A stretch of DNA of 44,639 bases, from positions 1-44,639 of the forward strand of contig CAADGY010000158.1 in the NCBI GenBank assembly GCA_900696665.1, given 5' to 3'. This document shows positions 42,614 to 44,639 of the stretch, piece by piece. Both the position numbers and the translations under genes were made by a program. The stretch comes from an uncultured Acidobacteriota bacterium. Lineage in GTDB: Bacteria; Acidobacteriota; Terriglobia; Bryobacterales; Bryobacteraceae. Numbering within the stretch: the stretch's first letter is position 1; each line of letters opens with the position of its first letter. The notes beneath the pieces are model-generated. The model had not been told where the DNA came from, did no database searches, and saw only the letters and a program-made list of their open reading frames with translations.

Positions 42614-44587
42614 ATGAGAGAAGAATTCCGATATATCGCGCCGGCTCCGCCGCGCGACACACAGGCCGCTCGCACCATCGCCCAAGCCGAGTTGCAGCAG
42701 CTTGCGGCAGGCATACGGACAAGTGCCACAGCCGCCGCTAATGCTCTTCTCAAAATTCAGGATCCGCAAGGATACTGGTGCGGCGACCTTACGGCCGACT
42801 CCACTTTGGAGTCCGATTATATTCTTCTTCAACTCTGGCTGTATCCACCGGAGCCGGACCAGCCGTGGCATCCCCCAACCTGGAATCGTATCCGGAAAGC
42901 GGTGCGCTTTATCCTCGAGCGCCAGTTGTCCGATGGTGGCTGGTCGATCTACGAAGGAGGCCCCTCAGAGATCAACGCCACCGCTCGCGCTTATACCGCG
43001 ATGAAAATCGCAGGGGAAGATTCTGAAAGCCCCGTGATGGTCCGGGCACGCAGCCGTGTCCTTTCGCTGGGAGGTCTCCAGGCGAGCAATAGCTACACCA
43101 AGATGAATTTTAGCCTCTTCGGGCTCTACCCCAGACGATATGTGCCCAGTGTACCGCCCGAGATTCTGCTTGTACCCGGAAATCTACTATATGAAATGTC
43201 TTCCTGGACGCGCACCATTCTGGTTCCGCTTTCGATCGTCCAGTCTATAGGAAGCCAGCACCCTGTTCCTCAAGGCCTCACGGTAGAAGAATTGTTTGTT
43301 CCCGGCAAGCGTCTGACCTTGCCCCGAAGAGATCGTACTTCCACCATATTCAACCATGCCGATCGCCTGGTGAAAATGTGGGAGCGGAGGGGAATCAAGG
43401 ACGTCCGCAAAACCGCTGTACGTGAGGCGGAACGGTGGGTGCTTGAGCGCTTGCACTACACCGACGGCTTAGGCGCTATCTATCCCGCCATGATGTACAC
43501 AATCATGGCAATGGATGCCCTGGGTTATGAGCGCGATCACCCCGATCTGCTCGATGCCATTGCACAGTTTGACCGGTTGCTGCTTGAGACGGAAGACCGT
43601 TTGCAGTTCCAACCCTGTTTTTCGCCCGTATGGGATACCGCGATAGCCGCCTTCGCCATGGGAGAGATGCCCGGCGGTCCCGTTGATGCGGCCGCGATGA
43701 CCCGCGCTGCCGACTGGCTGCTCGATAGAGAGGTGCGCCGCAAGGGAGACTGGTCCATCAAGCGTCCCGGCCTGCGGCCCAGCGGGTGGGCCTTCGAGTT
43801 CGCCAACGAATACTATCCCGACATCGACGACACGGCCATGGTGTTACTGGCGCTTCAGCACGCTCACGCTTCTGATCCCGAGCGCCAGGAACGGGTTGAG
43901 CGCCGCGCCATCGAATGGCTGCTTGGCATGCAGTCTTCCGACGGGGGATGGGCCGCCTTCGACGTCGACAATAACTGGGAGTTTCTGAACAAAGTCCCTT
44001 TCGCCGATCACAACGCGATGCTTGATCCCACCTGTCCCGACATCACCGGCCGCGTTCTCGAAGCCCTCTGCCGGCGCGGCTTCAAAACCGGTGATCCCCC
44101 CGTGCAGAATGCCGTACGCTATCTCATTGCCAACCAGAAACAGGACGGGAGTTGGTATGGACGCTGGGGTGTGAACTACATCTATGGAACATTTCTGGCC
44201 GTTCGTGGCTTGCGCGCCAGCGGCGATGTGTCGGCTTGCCCATCCATACAAAGAGCTGCCGCCTGGCTGCAGTCCATTCAGAATGAAGATGGCGGCTGGG
44301 GCGAAAGCTGTGCAAGTTATGCACGCCACTGTTACGTGCCTGCTTCCAGCACTCCTTCGCAGACGGCCTGGGCGCTCCTTGGACTTTCCGCGGCCAACGC
44401 CGGCCAGTCTTCCGCTGTTTATCGCGGCTTGCGGTACCTGATCGGCACACAGCGCCCCGACGGGACGTGGGACGAGAAGCTCACCACGGGCACCGGTTTC
44501 CCAAACGTCTTTTACCTCACGTATCACCTCTACCGGCAGTACTTCCCGCTGCTCGCTCTGGCCACCTGCAATATCGGTGATAACTGA
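42614..44587 (+). CDS. shc: Squalene-hopene cyclase
   Basis: SHC cyclises squalene to hopene, the precursor of bacterial hopanoids, at the inner membrane. The 657-residue protein has the catalytic DxDD motif at residues 403-406 (YYPDIDDTAM) and several QW repeats (SSDGGWAAFD, KQDGSWYGRWGVNY, NEDGGWGES), and starts its catalytic barrel region at KIQDPQGYWCGDL. It is a full-length prokaryotic SHC. ATG 42614 follows the tag stop by two bases; no strong binding site is visible, so expression may depend on tag translation. Other hopanoid genes are not in the window. Confidence 0.95.
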   Translation: MREEFRYIAPAPPRDTQAARTIAQAELQQLAAGIRTSATAAANALLKIQDPQGYWCGDLTADSTLESDYILLQLWLYPPEPDQPWHPPTWNRIRKAVRFILERQLSDGGWSIYEGGPSEINATARAYTAMKIAGEDSESPVMVRARSRVLSLGGLQASNSYTKMNFSLFGLYPRRYVPSVPPEILLVPGNLLYEMSSWTRTILVPLSIVQSIGSQHPVPQGLTVEELFVPGKRLTLPRRDRTSTIFNHADRLVKMWERRGIKDVRKTAVREAERWVLERLHYTDGLGAIYPAMMYTIMAMDALGYERDHPDLLDAIAQFDRLLLETEDRLQFQPCFSPVWDTAIAAFAMGEMPGGPVDAAAMTRAADWLLDREVRRKGDWSIKRPGLRPSGWAFEFANEYYPDIDDTAMVLLALQHAHASDPERQERVERRAIEWLLGMQSSDGGWAAFDVDNNWEFLNKVPFADHNAMLDPTCPDITGRVLEALCRRGFKTGDPPVQNAVRYLIANQKQDGSWYGRWGVNYIYGTFLAVRGLRASGDVSACPSIQRAAAWLQSIQNEDGGWGESCASYARHCYVPASSTPSQTAWALLGLSAANAGQSSAVYRGLRYLIGTQRPDGTWDEKLTTGTGFPNVFYLTYHLYRQYFPLLALATCNIGDN

Positions 44588-44593
44588 ATGGAG

Positions 44594-44617
44594 GCGGGCG
44601 CTACCCGGTGCGCCCGC
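44594..44617 (+). terminator. GC-rich hairpin after shc
   Basis: A perfect eight-base inverted repeat, GCGGGCGC and GCGCCCGC with an eight-base loop, lies seven bases after the shc stop. Only a weak T-containing stretch follows, so it is a possible terminator. The last 22 bases of the window show nothing else. Confidence 0.45.
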
Positions 44618-44639
44618 TGCTATCAGATCTTTCGCTGCT

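Overview
The window looks like a chromosomal segment from a Solibacter/Bryobacter-type acidobacterium. The evidence is a secreted protein carrying the TIGR03437 domain (first named from Solibacter), DUF1501, DUF1080 and secreted acetamidase-type genes, a squalene-hopene cyclase, and dense coding on both strands. This taxonomy is inferred from gene content only. No rRNA, tRNA or CRISPR array was seen.

Layout. Bases 1-3.5 kb hold scattered genes: the start of a Tat-exported 2Fe-2S oxidoreductase subunit, a TIGR03437 protein, osmC and a lytic transglycosylase. Threonine synthase follows. From 4.9 to 11.3 kb a tightly packed plus-strand run encodes two glycosyltransferases (one fused to a methyltransferase), a DUF3108 protein, an ABC-2 glycan-export permease with an added N-terminal beta-sandwich domain, a CbiX-like chelatase and a ferredoxin-NADP reductase-like protein. 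From 11.4 to 14.9 kb come a DUF1080 lipoprotein, a secreted acetamidase/formamidase-family protein and an M28 peptidase. From 14.9 to 20.1 kb the minus strand carries lpdA-lipB-E2 (lipoate-dependent 2-oxoacid dehydrogenase), a short-chain dehydrogenase and an internally shortened DUF1501 protein. A D-malate/tartrate-type dehydrogenase is transcribed divergently.

Bases 21.2-35.2 kb are a minus-strand block of phage morphogenesis genes, read from right to left: small-terminase-like protein, large terminase, portal, scaffold, major capsid, connector-type proteins, tail tube, tail-assembly chaperone, very short tape measure, two gpM-like proteins, and a large gpL-gpJ-like fusion. No integrase, repressor, replication, lysis or tail-fibre gene is present, and the block abuts host genes closely. 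This fits either a gene-transfer-agent-like element or a reduced prophage. The chaperone gene ends on a textbook -1 slippery heptamer (A AAA AAC before UGA) with an open -1 frame beyond it. Two intrinsic terminators lie inside the block.

Bases 35.4-40.7 kb hold an ilvB-ilvN-ilvC-cimA operon for valine/isoleucine synthesis, with isoleucine made through citramalate. It is preceded by what reads as a classical attenuator: a leader peptide dense in Val and Ile codons, an antiterminator pairing and a terminator. The right end has a secreted TPR protein, 3-methyladenine DNA glycosylase I (tag) and squalene-hopene cyclase (shc), followed by a hairpin.
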